Part shown: one piece after another, positions 1-5,188 of the stretch
Position numbering within the stretch: the first letter of the stretch is position 1
Layout of the letters: each line of letters starts with the position of its first letter
Origin: Candidatus Hodarchaeota archaeon
GTDB lineage: Archaea; Asgardarchaeota; Heimdallarchaeia; Hodarchaeales; Hodarchaeaceae
Length of the DNA: 5,456 nt
NCBI GenBank assembly: GCA_016839665.1
Contig: JAEOTU010000394.1
Location: forward strand, 1-5,456
Direction: 5' to 3'
Notes under the pieces: generated by a model
What the model was told of the DNA's origin: nothing
Seen by the model: only the letters and a program-made list of their open reading frames with translations
Databases searched by the model: none
Translations under genes and position numbers: made by a program

Positions 1-852
1 TCTGACCAAGTGGACATTATCTTAGAAAAGGGGCAAAGACGGGAAGAAATCAGGTGGCAGAACTACAGGCACCTCCCCTCCCTCCAAGACACCTTGGCGA
101 AAAAAGCTTGGTTCATTCCTGATCCCGTGATATTTTATAACCTTGGTAAAATGGATGAGGTACTGCAAAAAGCTACTTTTATCTTCCAAGCTAAGACTCT
201 GCGTATTTCCCTCTGTGGTGGGACAATATTTCTACAAGATACTCCACTGGATTTAGCCACTCCTGAGGCATTAAACAACCAAGGACTAAAGTTACTAGAT
301 CAAGGCCTCTTTGATGAAGCCGAGGAGTGTTTCCACAAAGCCCTCGAACTGAATTCAATGTTAGCACAAGCTTGGAATAACCTCGGTTTGGTCTATTACT
401 ATCAACAGGATATAAAACAAGCTGAAAAGTATTATCGTAAAGCAGTTGAATGTGAACCAAGTTATAGTGGTGCTTGGACGAATTTAGGTAGGAGTCTTGA
501 AGGGCAGGGACGTTTTGAGGAGGCAGAACAAGCACATTTAACTGCAATAGGACATGATCCCATGTACGGAGGAGCATGGCAGAATTTGGGAATTGTCTAT
601 TTATCCCGAGAAGAATGGGGGAAAGCCCTAGACGCATTCCACGAATCGTTACGGGTAGAACCCAACAATTATGAGGTGTTGTGTAATGTGGGCACTACCT
701 ATCTTTGTCAGGAAGAATATGAACAAGCCCTCACATATTACCAATCTGCACGCGAGTATTCTCCTCCTGCTTTTCTCCCAATCCTGGAGGATATGATTGC
801 GAATGTCCATAATCGAAAACCCATAGAGAAGTTGTCATTCAAAGTGGTCTAA
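1..852 (+). CDS. TPR-repeat protein, 5' end cut by the window
   Basis: The frame is open from base 1 to the TAA at 850-852. A GTG at 10 is the first possible start, but it has no ribosome binding site before it, so the true start is probably upstream. Numbering from that GTG, residues 85-254 form five consecutive 34-residue TPR units (85-118, 119-152, 153-186, 187-220, 221-254). They show the classic pattern W/L-x-x-L/Q-G at the start of helix A (AWNNLG, AWTNLG, AWQNLG), then a small residue, then A near the end of helix B and P at position 32 (ECEP, GHDP, RVEP). TPR arrays are protein-binding scaffolds. There is no signal peptide or membrane segment in the visible part, so the protein is likely cytoplasmic. 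Residues 1-84 are a non-TPR region that I do not recognise. The partner is unknown. The gene ends 17 bp before the convergent GIY-YIG gene. Confidence 0.9.
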   Translation, partial: SDQVDIILEKGQRREEIRWQNYRHLPSLQDTLAKKAWFIPDPVIFYNLGKMDEVLQKATFIFQAKTLRISLCGGTIFLQDTPLDLATPEALNNQGLKLLDQGLFDEAEECFHKALELNSMLAQAWNNLGLVYYYQQDIKQAEKYYRKAVECEPSYSGAWTNLGRSLEGQGRFEEAEQAHLTAIGHDPMYGGAWQNLGIVYLSREEWGKALDAFHESLRVEPNNYEVLCNVGTTYLCQEEYEQALTYYQSAREYSPPAFLPILEDMIANVHNRKPIEKLSFKVV

Positions 853-869
853 GGTGAGTATGACCCATT

Positions 870-1622
870 TTAGACATTCACATACTTTATAGGATTTTGA
901 CTTCCCTTTTTCCAATAATGCTTGACTGATTTATCCAGGTATTTTTGCCGAACGTCTTCGGTGGCAACTTCTCCCTCAAACATATACCTATCTTTATATT
1001 CACCCGATTTAACCCATTTCTGTGGTTTGTACACTTCTTGAATGATCCCTCGATATACACTACAGATAAATTTTACAGATTCAGCTTTTACTTTATTAAC
1101 CTTCCAATGCTTTCTGGTTGCTTCGTATAACTCATATGGTGTCATATCAGGATTAAACAACCTATTTATATTGATGAGTAGAATTGGTTCCAATATTTCC
1201 ACTTTTTCTGGTTCATACATGAGTTTAATAGTTTTCAAAGTCATCTTTCCGCGCTCATCAGCGTGATACCCTTTTACTTCATTGGTTAGGTTTTGTTTCC
1301 CAATAAGGTCAATTGCTGCACTTTCTACTTCAAAAGCTTCTTTCTCTGTTAACCCATGTCGTAATACGAAATGTTGAACCTGTTCCCCTGCTTCAATTAT
1401 CTCCTCTATTCTTTGAAGTTTTAGGGATTTATTTTTTTGTCCCTTAAAATGAGTTAAAACGTGTGAGTATATCCGCTCACCTTTTCCTTTTCCTACATAG
1501 AATATCTTTTTGTCTCGTGTGTCTCGTGGGTCAACCAATAAATAGACATAATAATTCAGCTTCTTAATTGTCGAATCCGACAATCTTAACTCATTTATGT
1601 TATTAGATTCAGATTCAGTCAT
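870..1622 (-). CDS. GIY-YIG nuclease-domain protein, LEM-3-like (COG3680 type)
   Basis: The 250-residue protein opens with a GIY-YIG nuclease domain. YVYLLVDPRD (25-34) stands for the GIY motif, and FYVGKGKGER (41-50) for YIG plus the following basic loop. H54, a conserved RHGLTEKEAFEVE block (88-100) holding the expected acidic metal ligand, and NLTN (111-114) follow. The spelling 'DPRD...FYVGKGKG.R' with 'RHGL.E.EAF.VE' is typical of the COG3680 group, which resembles the metazoan nuclease LEM-3/ANKLE1. The second half (about 145-250: LININR, YELYEATR, SVYRGII, FEGE, GSQNPIKYVN) matches what I recall of bacterial full-length members, so the protein seems intact. Its likely activity is DNA cleavage, but the biological role of this group is not established. 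The start is fixed because in-frame TGA and TAA codons directly precede the ATG; an AAGGA lies right against it. It is a single gene, convergent with the TPR gene, and possibly acquired by transfer from bacteria. Confidence 0.85.
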   Translation of the reverse strand: MTESESNNINELRLSDSTIKKLNYYVYLLVDPRDTRDKKIFYVGKGKGERIYSHVLTHFKGQKNKSLKLQRIEEIIEAGEQVQHFVLRHGLTEKEAFEVESAAIDLIGKQNLTNEVKGYHADERGKMTLKTIKLMYEPEKVEILEPILLININRLFNPDMTPYELYEATRKHWKVNKVKAESVKFICSVYRGIIQEVYKPQKWVKSGEYKDRYMFEGEVATEDVRQKYLDKSVKHYWKKGSQNPIKYVNV

Positions 1623-1667
1623 TCCTTATCACTCTGGTTCCCATTCTTTCCTGTCATAGCGTATTAC

Positions 1668-1680
1668 GAAATATTTTACC
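1668..1680 (-). promoter_or_regulatory. Putative archaeal TATA element for the GIY-YIG gene
   Basis: On the minus strand the bases read GGTAAAATATTTC, an AT-rich TATA-like box about 50 bp before the ATG at 1622. This predicts a transcript start near 1648 and a leader of roughly 25 nt. It is assigned by eye from position and composition only. Confidence 0.35.
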
Positions 1681-1718
1681 ATTTTGCATTCCACTCCATT
1701 AACTAAAGATCTAATTTC

Positions 1719-1730
1719 TAATATAAAAAG
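1719..1730 (+). promoter_or_regulatory. Putative archaeal TATA element for the 67-aa protein gene
   Basis: The bases TAATATAAAAAG form a good archaeal TATA box centred near 1724. Transcription would start around 1750, only some 8-10 bases before the ATG at 1759. The box lies downstream of the longer TTG start at 1684, which argues that the longer open frame is not used. It is divergent from the GIY-YIG promoter, about 45 bp away. Confidence 0.5.
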
Positions 1731-1758
1731 GGTGGTCGTAAATCATAGGGTGGCGAGT

Positions 1759-1962
1759 ATGACCCAAGTTAACAGTCAAGTGGAATTGAAGAAATTCAGC
1801 GTCGTAATCAGGGAACTATTCGAGGAATATTCAGAGTTGCTAATAGGTTTAGACGCAGCTCAGCACGAAAAACTCATGGACTTGTTTGTGATGGTGGGAG
1901 TGAAACACCTGACCTTTCATGTGGCGATTTTCTTGCTAATGGTGGTGGTGGGATCTACCTGA
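1759..1962 (+). CDS. Small protein with hydrophobic C-terminus (67 aa), parent of the tail repeat
   Basis: The open frame extends back to a TTG at 1684, but the ATG at 1759 is preferred. It is preceded by AGGGTGG as a ribosome binding site, and a TATA box sits between the two starts. Residues 1-40 are polar and probably helical (two charged stretches, ELKKF and FEEYSE). Residues 51-66 are strongly hydrophobic (LTFHVAIFLLMVVVGS), enough for a short tail anchor or a membrane-lying helix, and the protein ends in GST. I recognise no family. What makes it credible as a real gene is that its last 36 codons recur at 3437-3544 with only synonymous changes, and its last 11 in part at 4484-4519. It lies 114 bp before the membrane glycoprotein gene on the same strand. 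The two other copies end on longin-like genes; this one does not. Confidence 0.7.
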   Translation: MTQVNSQVELKKFSVVIRELFEEYSELLIGLDAAQHEKLMDLFVMVGVKHLTFHVAIFLLMVVVGST

Positions 1963-2018
1963 ATTTTCCGCATTATCAAATGTTATAAGACCTGTTTCTA
2001 TTAAAGTTTCAAAGGAAT

Positions 2019-2029
2019 ATTATATTAAA
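2019..2029 (+). promoter_or_regulatory. Putative archaeal TATA element for the 440-aa membrane protein gene
   Basis: The bases ATTATATTAAA, preceded by a purine-rich AAAGGA that could serve as the TFB-binding element, lie about 50 bp before the ATG at 2077. The predicted transcript start is near 2048-2052, giving a leader of about 25-29 nt. Confidence 0.45.
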
Positions 2030-2062
2030 GACGGAGTAAAATTATAAAAGGAACTTTTGAGG

Positions 2063-2080
2063 ATGAATCTCGATCTATGA
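2063..2080 (+). other. Possible 5-codon leader ORF overlapping the next start by ATGA
   Basis: ATG at 2063 opens a five-codon frame (MNLDL) whose TGA overlaps the ATG of the 440-residue gene in the sequence ATGA (2077-2080). A GGAA lies 9-10 bases before the leader ATG. The GAGG at 2059-2062 is 14 bases from the main ATG, farther than usual, so translational coupling through this mini-frame is conceivable. It could equally be chance. Confidence 0.2.
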
Positions 2081-3399
2081 ACAATCAATTCAGAATAAAC
2101 AAATGTGTAGAATGTGGACATGAAAATCAGATACATTACAAATTTTGTATTAATTGTGGAGCTTCTATTCCTATTACTCATACTAATATTCCTATTATGA
2201 GAGTAAATTCTCATCAGAGAAGTTTAAAGCAGACCATTTCGTCAAAGCGAATATCGTCCATAATCATTATTATAATCATTATAATGGTGGTGGGTTCAGC
2301 TCTCATTCTCTCTTTACGGAGTCCTCCATTTGATATTGCCTGGACTTCAATCGATCCTAATGATTTTGACTGGACACCAATCGAAGTTCCAAACGCCTCT
2401 ATATCGAATATGACATGGACGAACATCGATGAAGCGAATTATGCTGTCAAGAATGATTATCTTGTTTTCTTAGTTAAATGGAATAGTAGTTCTCGAATGC
2501 CAGCTTCAGTCGTCCCTCCATTATTATTGGATGCCCCTCATTATTTGATTTATCGGAAGGCTTACATTTCATGGACTGTTCACGACGATACAGTAAAAAA
2601 ATTTTCTAAAATCCAACTACTCGTAGGTGGTAACGACTTCATTTTATTTTCATTTGTCGAAGGAGACGGCTGTGTTGATTTCAGTTATGAAACGAATAAT
2701 ATCCCTTTCGTGAATGAGACTACCGTTGCATTTGATATTCAATACAAAAAAGGAGAAATTCCTATTGAAAGACTACATAATATATCCATACAGTCTGCAT
2801 GTCAATTTATTGCTCATAATCATTATACTCAATATGAATTCCAATCTCTTTTAGACATTCATGAATCGCTCTCGGAGAGCATTTATATTGACGGAAATCT
2901 CTCGGATTGGGGGCAAATCGGTACTTCATCTTCAACACTCAACGCGGATATTAATAATCAAACCGAGACATTCATTTTTCCCACCTTTAACCACCTTCAC
3001 CTTACGCGAACTGAAGCTGGAATATTTGCTGGAGTCTGTTTTTCTCACAATAACATAACGGAGTTTATTGTGAATCAGGAAAATTTAACCATAGATATTT
3101 CTTGGACAATACTTATTTCGGCTGTTAACGGCTCCTTCGCTTCCGATTATGCTTTTACCGTTTCTCTTTCTTTAAATCCCATGAACAATTATTCAATCCA
3201 AAACGTGACCATTGAATTACTTGCAGGTACTCATTCTCCTACTATTTCTGAAAGGTGGCACCTTCCCCACAATCAGAGTGCTACTAATGCTGGATTTGAA
3301 TGCTTTTTTCCCGCTCCCATTGTTTCTCCTTTGTATGAAACGAAAGATCGCATTACTTTTTCGACCTGGTTAGAAATTGAATGGGTAGTAAATTCTTGA
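2077..3399 (+). CDS. Zinc-ribbon, single-TM, sequon-rich extracellular protein with CBM9/DOMON-like motif
   Basis: The 440-residue protein starts with a four-cysteine zinc ribbon (C10-x2-C13, C24-x2-C27, with NCGA), a basic linker (about 47-59) and one transmembrane helix (61-80) that contains eight isoleucines in a row. By the positive-inside rule the ribbon is cytoplasmic and residues 81-440 are outside the cell. The outer part holds thirteen N-x-S/T sequons, as expected for an archaeal surface glycoprotein. At 269-278 the sequence IYIDGNLSDW matches the opening motif of CBM9/DOMON-type beta-sandwich domains, so 268-440 is probably such a domain binding a sugar or other ligand. Residues 85-265 are beta-rich and unassigned. 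The architecture suggests a surface sensor or adhesin that reports to the cytoplasm through the ribbon; this is inference. ATG at 2077 is the first start in frame. A truncated tail-repeat copy begins about 35 bp after the stop. Confidence 0.88.
   Translation: MNNQFRINKCVECGHENQIHYKFCINCGASIPITHTNIPIMRVNSHQRSLKQTISSKRISSIIIIIIIIMVVGSALILSLRSPPFDIAWTSIDPNDFDWTPIEVPNASISNMTWTNIDEANYAVKNDYLVFLVKWNSSSRMPASVVPPLLLDAPHYLIYRKAYISWTVHDDTVKKFSKIQLLVGGNDFILFSFVEGDGCVDFSYETNNIPFVNETTVAFDIQYKKGEIPIERLHNISIQSACQFIAHNHYTQYEFQSLLDIHESLSESIYIDGNLSDWGQIGTSSSTLNADINNQTETFIFPTFNHLHLTRTEAGIFAGVCFSHNNITEFIVNQENLTIDISWTILISAVNGSFASDYAFTVSLSLNPMNNYSIQNVTIELLAGTHSPTISERWHLPHNQSATNAGFECFFPAPIVSPLYETKDRITFSTWLEIEWVVNS
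2260..2283 (+). repeat. 12-bp tandem duplication coding for eight Ile
   Basis: ATAATCATTATT is followed directly by ATAATCATTATA, two units differing in the last base. In the reading frame each gives four isoleucines, forming the core of the transmembrane helix of the 440-residue protein. Gain or loss of a unit would lengthen or shorten the helix by four residues without a frameshift. Confidence 0.75.
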
Positions 3400-3410
3400 T
3401 TAAACATCGA

Positions 3411-3435
3411 GAAAAGATGATTAAAAGAGAGAAAA
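3411..3435 (-). terminator. T-rich tract, possible terminator of the minus-strand operon
   Basis: On the minus strand this reads as T-runs separated by few other bases (GTTTTCTCTCTTTTAATC, then CTTTTC), about 105 bp after the stop of the 112-residue gene. Archaeal transcription commonly ends at such U-rich stretches without a hairpin. It also lies just beyond the 5' break of the truncated tail copy. Confidence 0.3.
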
Positions 3436-3544
3436 CGCAGCTCAGCACGAAAAACTTATGGATTTATTTGTGATGGTGGGAGTGAAACACCTAACCTTTC
3501 ATGTGGCGATTTTCTTGTTGATGGTGGTGGTAGGGTCTACTTAA
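3434..3544 (+). pseudogene. 5'-truncated second copy of the 67-aa protein gene
   Basis: Read in frame, codons from 3437 encode AAQHEKLMDLFVMVGVKH and on to GST plus TAA, identical in all 36 residues to the end of the protein at 1759-1962. Across the aligned 37 codons the differences are nine synonymous codons (for example CTC/CTT, GAC/GAT, CTA/TTG, GGA/GGG), counting the TGA/TAA stop change, plus one D/N change at the very edge. The match stops abruptly at about 3434, and an in-frame TAA lies at 3422-3424, so the first 31 codons are missing. The only remaining ATG (3458) would give a 28-residue hydrophobic peptide without an obvious ribosome binding site. Its stop overlaps that of the convergent 112-residue gene (ACTTAA). 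It follows the membrane glycoprotein gene on the same strand and might be cotranscribed with it. I call it a remnant; a short functional peptide is the alternative. Confidence 0.7.
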
Positions 3545-3879
3545 CCATTGATTTGAAAATATTCTTTAATTAGAGTACCTACTTCTGAAAATGCCCTTGA
3601 TGGAAAAATAGGATTTCGTAATTCTTCGACGTAAATTTCCTTAATTTTTATGATTAATTCCCGCAGGTCATTTCGTAAGTTCGACTCTTCTTGTCTTGTA
3701 TACCCCTTATCGACCTCTGCAATTGCTATTACACGGTTTCCCGACTCTGTAATCATTTCTACATTTTCATCAACCTCAGTGGGGGAAAAAATGGTATCAA
3801 CAAATCGTTCTACGAGAGTATGTCTACTAATACAAAAACCATCATCAGTGCTCAGAATAAGCTCTCTGATTTTAATCAT
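3541..3879 (-). CDS. Longin/roadblock-like small protein (112 aa), paralogue B
   Basis: The predicted order is strand (KIRELILSTDDGFCI, 3-17), short helix (about 21-30), strand (VEMITESGNRVIAIAEV, 40-56), long charged helix (63-87: QEESNLRNDL, IYVEEL) and a C-terminal helix (AFSEVGTLIKEYF, 96-108). This order, with the '(S/T)DDGF' turn in the first strand and a hydrophobic IAIA strand, fits small longin-type domains that act with Ras-like GTPases and are numerous in Asgard archaea. The family assignment is inference from pattern. About half of its last 75 residues match the protein at 4516-4926, but the segment between strand one and MITESG is about 24 residues shorter, which would trim the first helix. 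GGAGAT before the ATG is the ribosome binding site. It is third gene of the operon, 31 bp after the coiled-coil gene. Confidence 0.75.
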   Translation of the reverse strand: MIKIRELILSTDDGFCISRHTLVERFVDTIFSPTEVDENVEMITESGNRVIAIAEVDKGYTRQEESNLRNDLRELIIKIKEIYVEELRNPIFPSRAFSEVGTLIKEYFQING

Positions 3880-3910
3880 TGTAACATCTCCAATATCGCC
3901 AAAAATGGTT

Positions 3911-4462
3911 TTATTCGTCTTTTTTTTTCTGTAGAACTATTGCACCGATTTTTTTCACTTCAGTTATTGTTTGATCTTCTTGCATTTCAATTTTTTTTGC
4001 TAGGTTTGAAACCAACTCAAAGTATTTTTCTCGCTCCTCTTGCGTTCTTTTTTCTATTTGTCTGATTTGTGTTGTCAAATTATTGATTTTTTCTTCTAAT
4101 TTTCTATAAGAAGAACGGAATTCATTTTGAAGAACGTCGAAACTACTTTTTAAGACATTTAATTCAATTTTTACTATGTTTTCGAGTGTATTTCTTACTT
4201 GAGCAACTGTGTCTAATTGATCAGCTTGATTTTCCATCAAAGAATCTATTTTTGATGAGATATTGTTGTTTTCTTCGCTTAATTGAATAAAAAAATTGGT
4301 ATTAGTTTCAAAGAAATCTTTGATTCTCACCATTGACTTATTCAATTGATCATTAATGTTTTCTGATATTGAATTTAAGCTTGTGATTACGTTGTCCAGA
4401 TAAATAAGTTTGATCGATTGAAGATCCTTTTGTATTTGAATCAATACATCTTCTTCTGTCAT
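3911..4462 (-). CDS. Coiled-coil protein (183 aa) between two longin-like genes
   Basis: The frame can be extended to a TTG at 4480, but the ATG at 4462 has GAGGAT at good spacing and is preferred. The protein is almost wholly helical, with heptad-like spacing of I/L/V between polar residues through most of its length, no cysteines, no membrane segment, and few prolines or glycines. The strongest coiled-coil region is about 105-165 (KLEEKINNLTTQIRQIEK, then a charged stretch rich in E, R and K). It ends in a lysine-rich tail (QKKKDE). Such proteins usually act as dimeric or trimeric tethers or spacers. I do not recognise a named family. Placement between two longin-like paralogues, with 31 and about 53 bp gaps on the same strand, suggests that it works with them, perhaps as a scaffold or tether; this is inference from context. 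Confidence 0.78.
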   Translation of the reverse strand: MTEEDVLIQIQKDLQSIKLIYLDNVITSLNSISENINDQLNKSMVRIKDFFETNTNFFIQLSEENNNISSKIDSLMENQADQLDTVAQVRNTLENIVKIELNVLKSSFDVLQNEFRSSYRKLEEKINNLTTQIRQIEKRTQEEREKYFELVSNLAKKIEMQEDQTITEVKKIGAIVLQKKKDE

Positions 4463-4480
4463 TTTTTTATCCTCATACAA

Positions 4481-4519
4481 ATGTTCCTGTTAATGGTGGT
4501 GGTAGTGGGGTCTACTTAA
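4481..4519 (+). pseudogene. Third, very short remnant of the 67-aa protein gene tail
   Basis: The codons from 4484 read FLLMVVVVGST and TAA, the end of the 67-residue protein with one extra GTG codon inserted in frame. The bases TGGTGGTGGTA and GGGTCTACTTAACC agree best with the copy at 3434-3544. An ATG at 4481 directly before FLL is in frame, but a 12-residue product is unlikely. The remnant lies in the spacer between two minus-strand genes and ends on the stop of the 136-residue gene exactly as the second copy ends on the 112-residue gene. Confidence 0.55.
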
Positions 4520-4926
4520 CCATCGATGTGGAAATACTCTTTAACTAGACTTCCAACTCCTGAAAAATCACTTTTCTGAAAGATGGGGTCAACCAGCTCT
4601 TCAGCATAATTCTCCTCCACCTTTTTGACAAATTTCGATAAGTCATTACGAATTGTATCTTCCTCCTGTTCTCTAAGTTCTTTATCGAAGATTATTACTG
4701 CGATTGCTATTACTCGTTTTCCTGACTCTAAGATCATATCAGCCCCCTCACGATTCTCCTGAAGTCCATAATCAGAACGTAAAGAATTCCTCCTCATATA
4801 CATTTCGAGTGAACTGGCTGTAAATGAGTCAAAATTGAATTGTTGCTCTGTTTCCCCAAAGGGTTGACTGAAATAAATGGTGAAACCATCATCAGTGATA
4901 AGATATATTGCTTTGACTGTTACCAT
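4516..4926 (-). CDS. Longin/roadblock-like small protein (136 aa), paralogue A
   Basis: This is the fuller of the two paralogues. Strand KAIYLITDDGFTIYF (5-19) is followed by a loop and a helical segment (FDSFTASSLEMYMRR, 32-46), strand ADMILESGKRVIAIAVII (62-79), a long charged helix (84-111) and a final helix (VGSLVKEYF, 124-132). Having a helix between the first strand group and the ILESG/IAIA strands fits the beta-alpha-beta-alpha order of longin domains better than the short paralogue does. Longin and roadblock proteins bind or regulate small GTPases; no GTPase gene is in this window. Residues near the C-terminus (VDPIFQKSDFSGVGSLVKEYF and the last residues IDG) are nearly matched in the 112-residue protein. 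GGGGAT is the ribosome binding site, in a leader block shared with the paralogue. It is first gene of the minus-strand operon. Confidence 0.77.
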   Translation of the reverse strand: MVTVKAIYLITDDGFTIYFSQPFGETEQQFNFDSFTASSLEMYMRRNSLRSDYGLQENREGADMILESGKRVIAIAVIIFDKELREQEEDTIRNDLSKFVKKVEENYAEELVDPIFQKSDFSGVGSLVKEYFHIDG

Positions 4927-4979
4927 AACATCCCCAATTGAATCATATCGTAATTTTAGCTATTAGATATTAATTTGCA

Positions 4980-4997
4980 CATATTAATTTAAAAAAG
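4980..4997 (-). promoter_or_regulatory. Putative promoter of the longin/coiled-coil operon
   Basis: The minus strand is very AT-rich here (TTTTTTAAATTAATATG), 55-70 bp before the ATG at 4926, which would give a leader of about 30 nt containing the GGGGAT site. A second AT-rich block at 4964-4976 (AAATTAATATCTA) is an alternative that would give a shorter leader. I cannot decide between them by eye. Confidence 0.35.
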
Positions 4998-5027
4998 AAT
5001 GCTTTGACAAAGAAGAGTTAGAAGAAA

Positions 5028-5165
5028 GAAGACCTGCTTGAGTCGAAGAAGATTGCAATGGCGTTAGGTACGTAAATGAGACATTTTTACGCGAAGCTTT
5101 ACGATAAGTTTTTCCGCCTATTTGGGACATCAACTCCGACTGTTTCATACTCAAGCATTGTCTTC
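5028..5165. other. Intergenic region with long-spaced inverted repeat and a hairpin
   Basis: The 295 bp between the operon start (4926) and the zinc-ribbon gene (5222) contain no credible gene. Within them GAAGAC (5028-5033) and TGCTTGAGT (5035-5043) are the reverse complements of GTCTTC (5160-5165) and ACTCAAGCA (5149-5157). Together they give 15 base pairs with a small bulge, enclosing 105 bases. Inside, 5071-5091 can fold into a hairpin (CGT, AAATG, loop AGA, CATTT, two-base bulge, ACG). A short palindrome CTTTGACAAAG lies at 5002-5012. This may be a structured RNA, paired regulator sites, or chance. Confidence 0.3.
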
Positions 5166-5188
5166 AAGTAGTGATTGGGTGAGATCTC

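Noticed and set aside
191..637. 148-codon open frame on the minus strand inside the TPR gene
   Set aside because: It is antisense to a clear five-repeat TPR frame, its translation has no recognisable pattern, and it is best explained as a shadow of biased codon use.
856..1766. Shared 12-mer GAGTATGACCCA after the TPR gene (856-867) and at the start of the 67-aa gene (1755-1766), perhaps a 5' relic of the tail-repeat family
   Set aside because: About one exact 12-base match is expected by chance in a window of this size, similarity does not extend downstream, and the frame after 859 stops after ten codons.
2284..2298. MVVGS in the TM helix of the 440-aa protein resembling MVVVGST of the tail family
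   Set aside because: Only five residues and a low-complexity GTG run are shared; both are hydrophobic helices, so chance is sufficient.
2020..2426. Two minus-strand frames opposite the start of the membrane protein gene
   Set aside because: They are opposite the zinc ribbon and TM helix, which are unmistakable on the plus strand; no start signals are seen.
1852..3544. Direct repeats of about 110 bp flanking the membrane protein gene, resembling a composite mobile element
   Set aside because: There is no transposase, no terminal inverted repeats and no target duplication, and the repeats differ by synonymous changes, pointing to gene paralogy and not recent insertion.
3921..3930. Homopolymer T run (A run in the mRNA) near the end of the coiled-coil gene as a programmed frameshift site
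   Set aside because: It lies only a few codons before the stop, no downstream frame would be gained, and it simply encodes the lysine-rich tail.
3650..4065. Plus-strand open frames rich in F, S and L opposite the coiled-coil and 112-residue genes
   Set aside because: They mirror A-rich coding on the minus strand (Lys/Glu read backwards as Phe/Leu/Ser). The minus-strand genes have ribosome binding sites and paralogy support.
4463..4480. TTG start adding six residues (YEDKK region) to the coiled-coil protein
   Set aside because: That stretch contains the GAGGAT ribosome binding site for the ATG at 4462, so it is more likely leader than coding.
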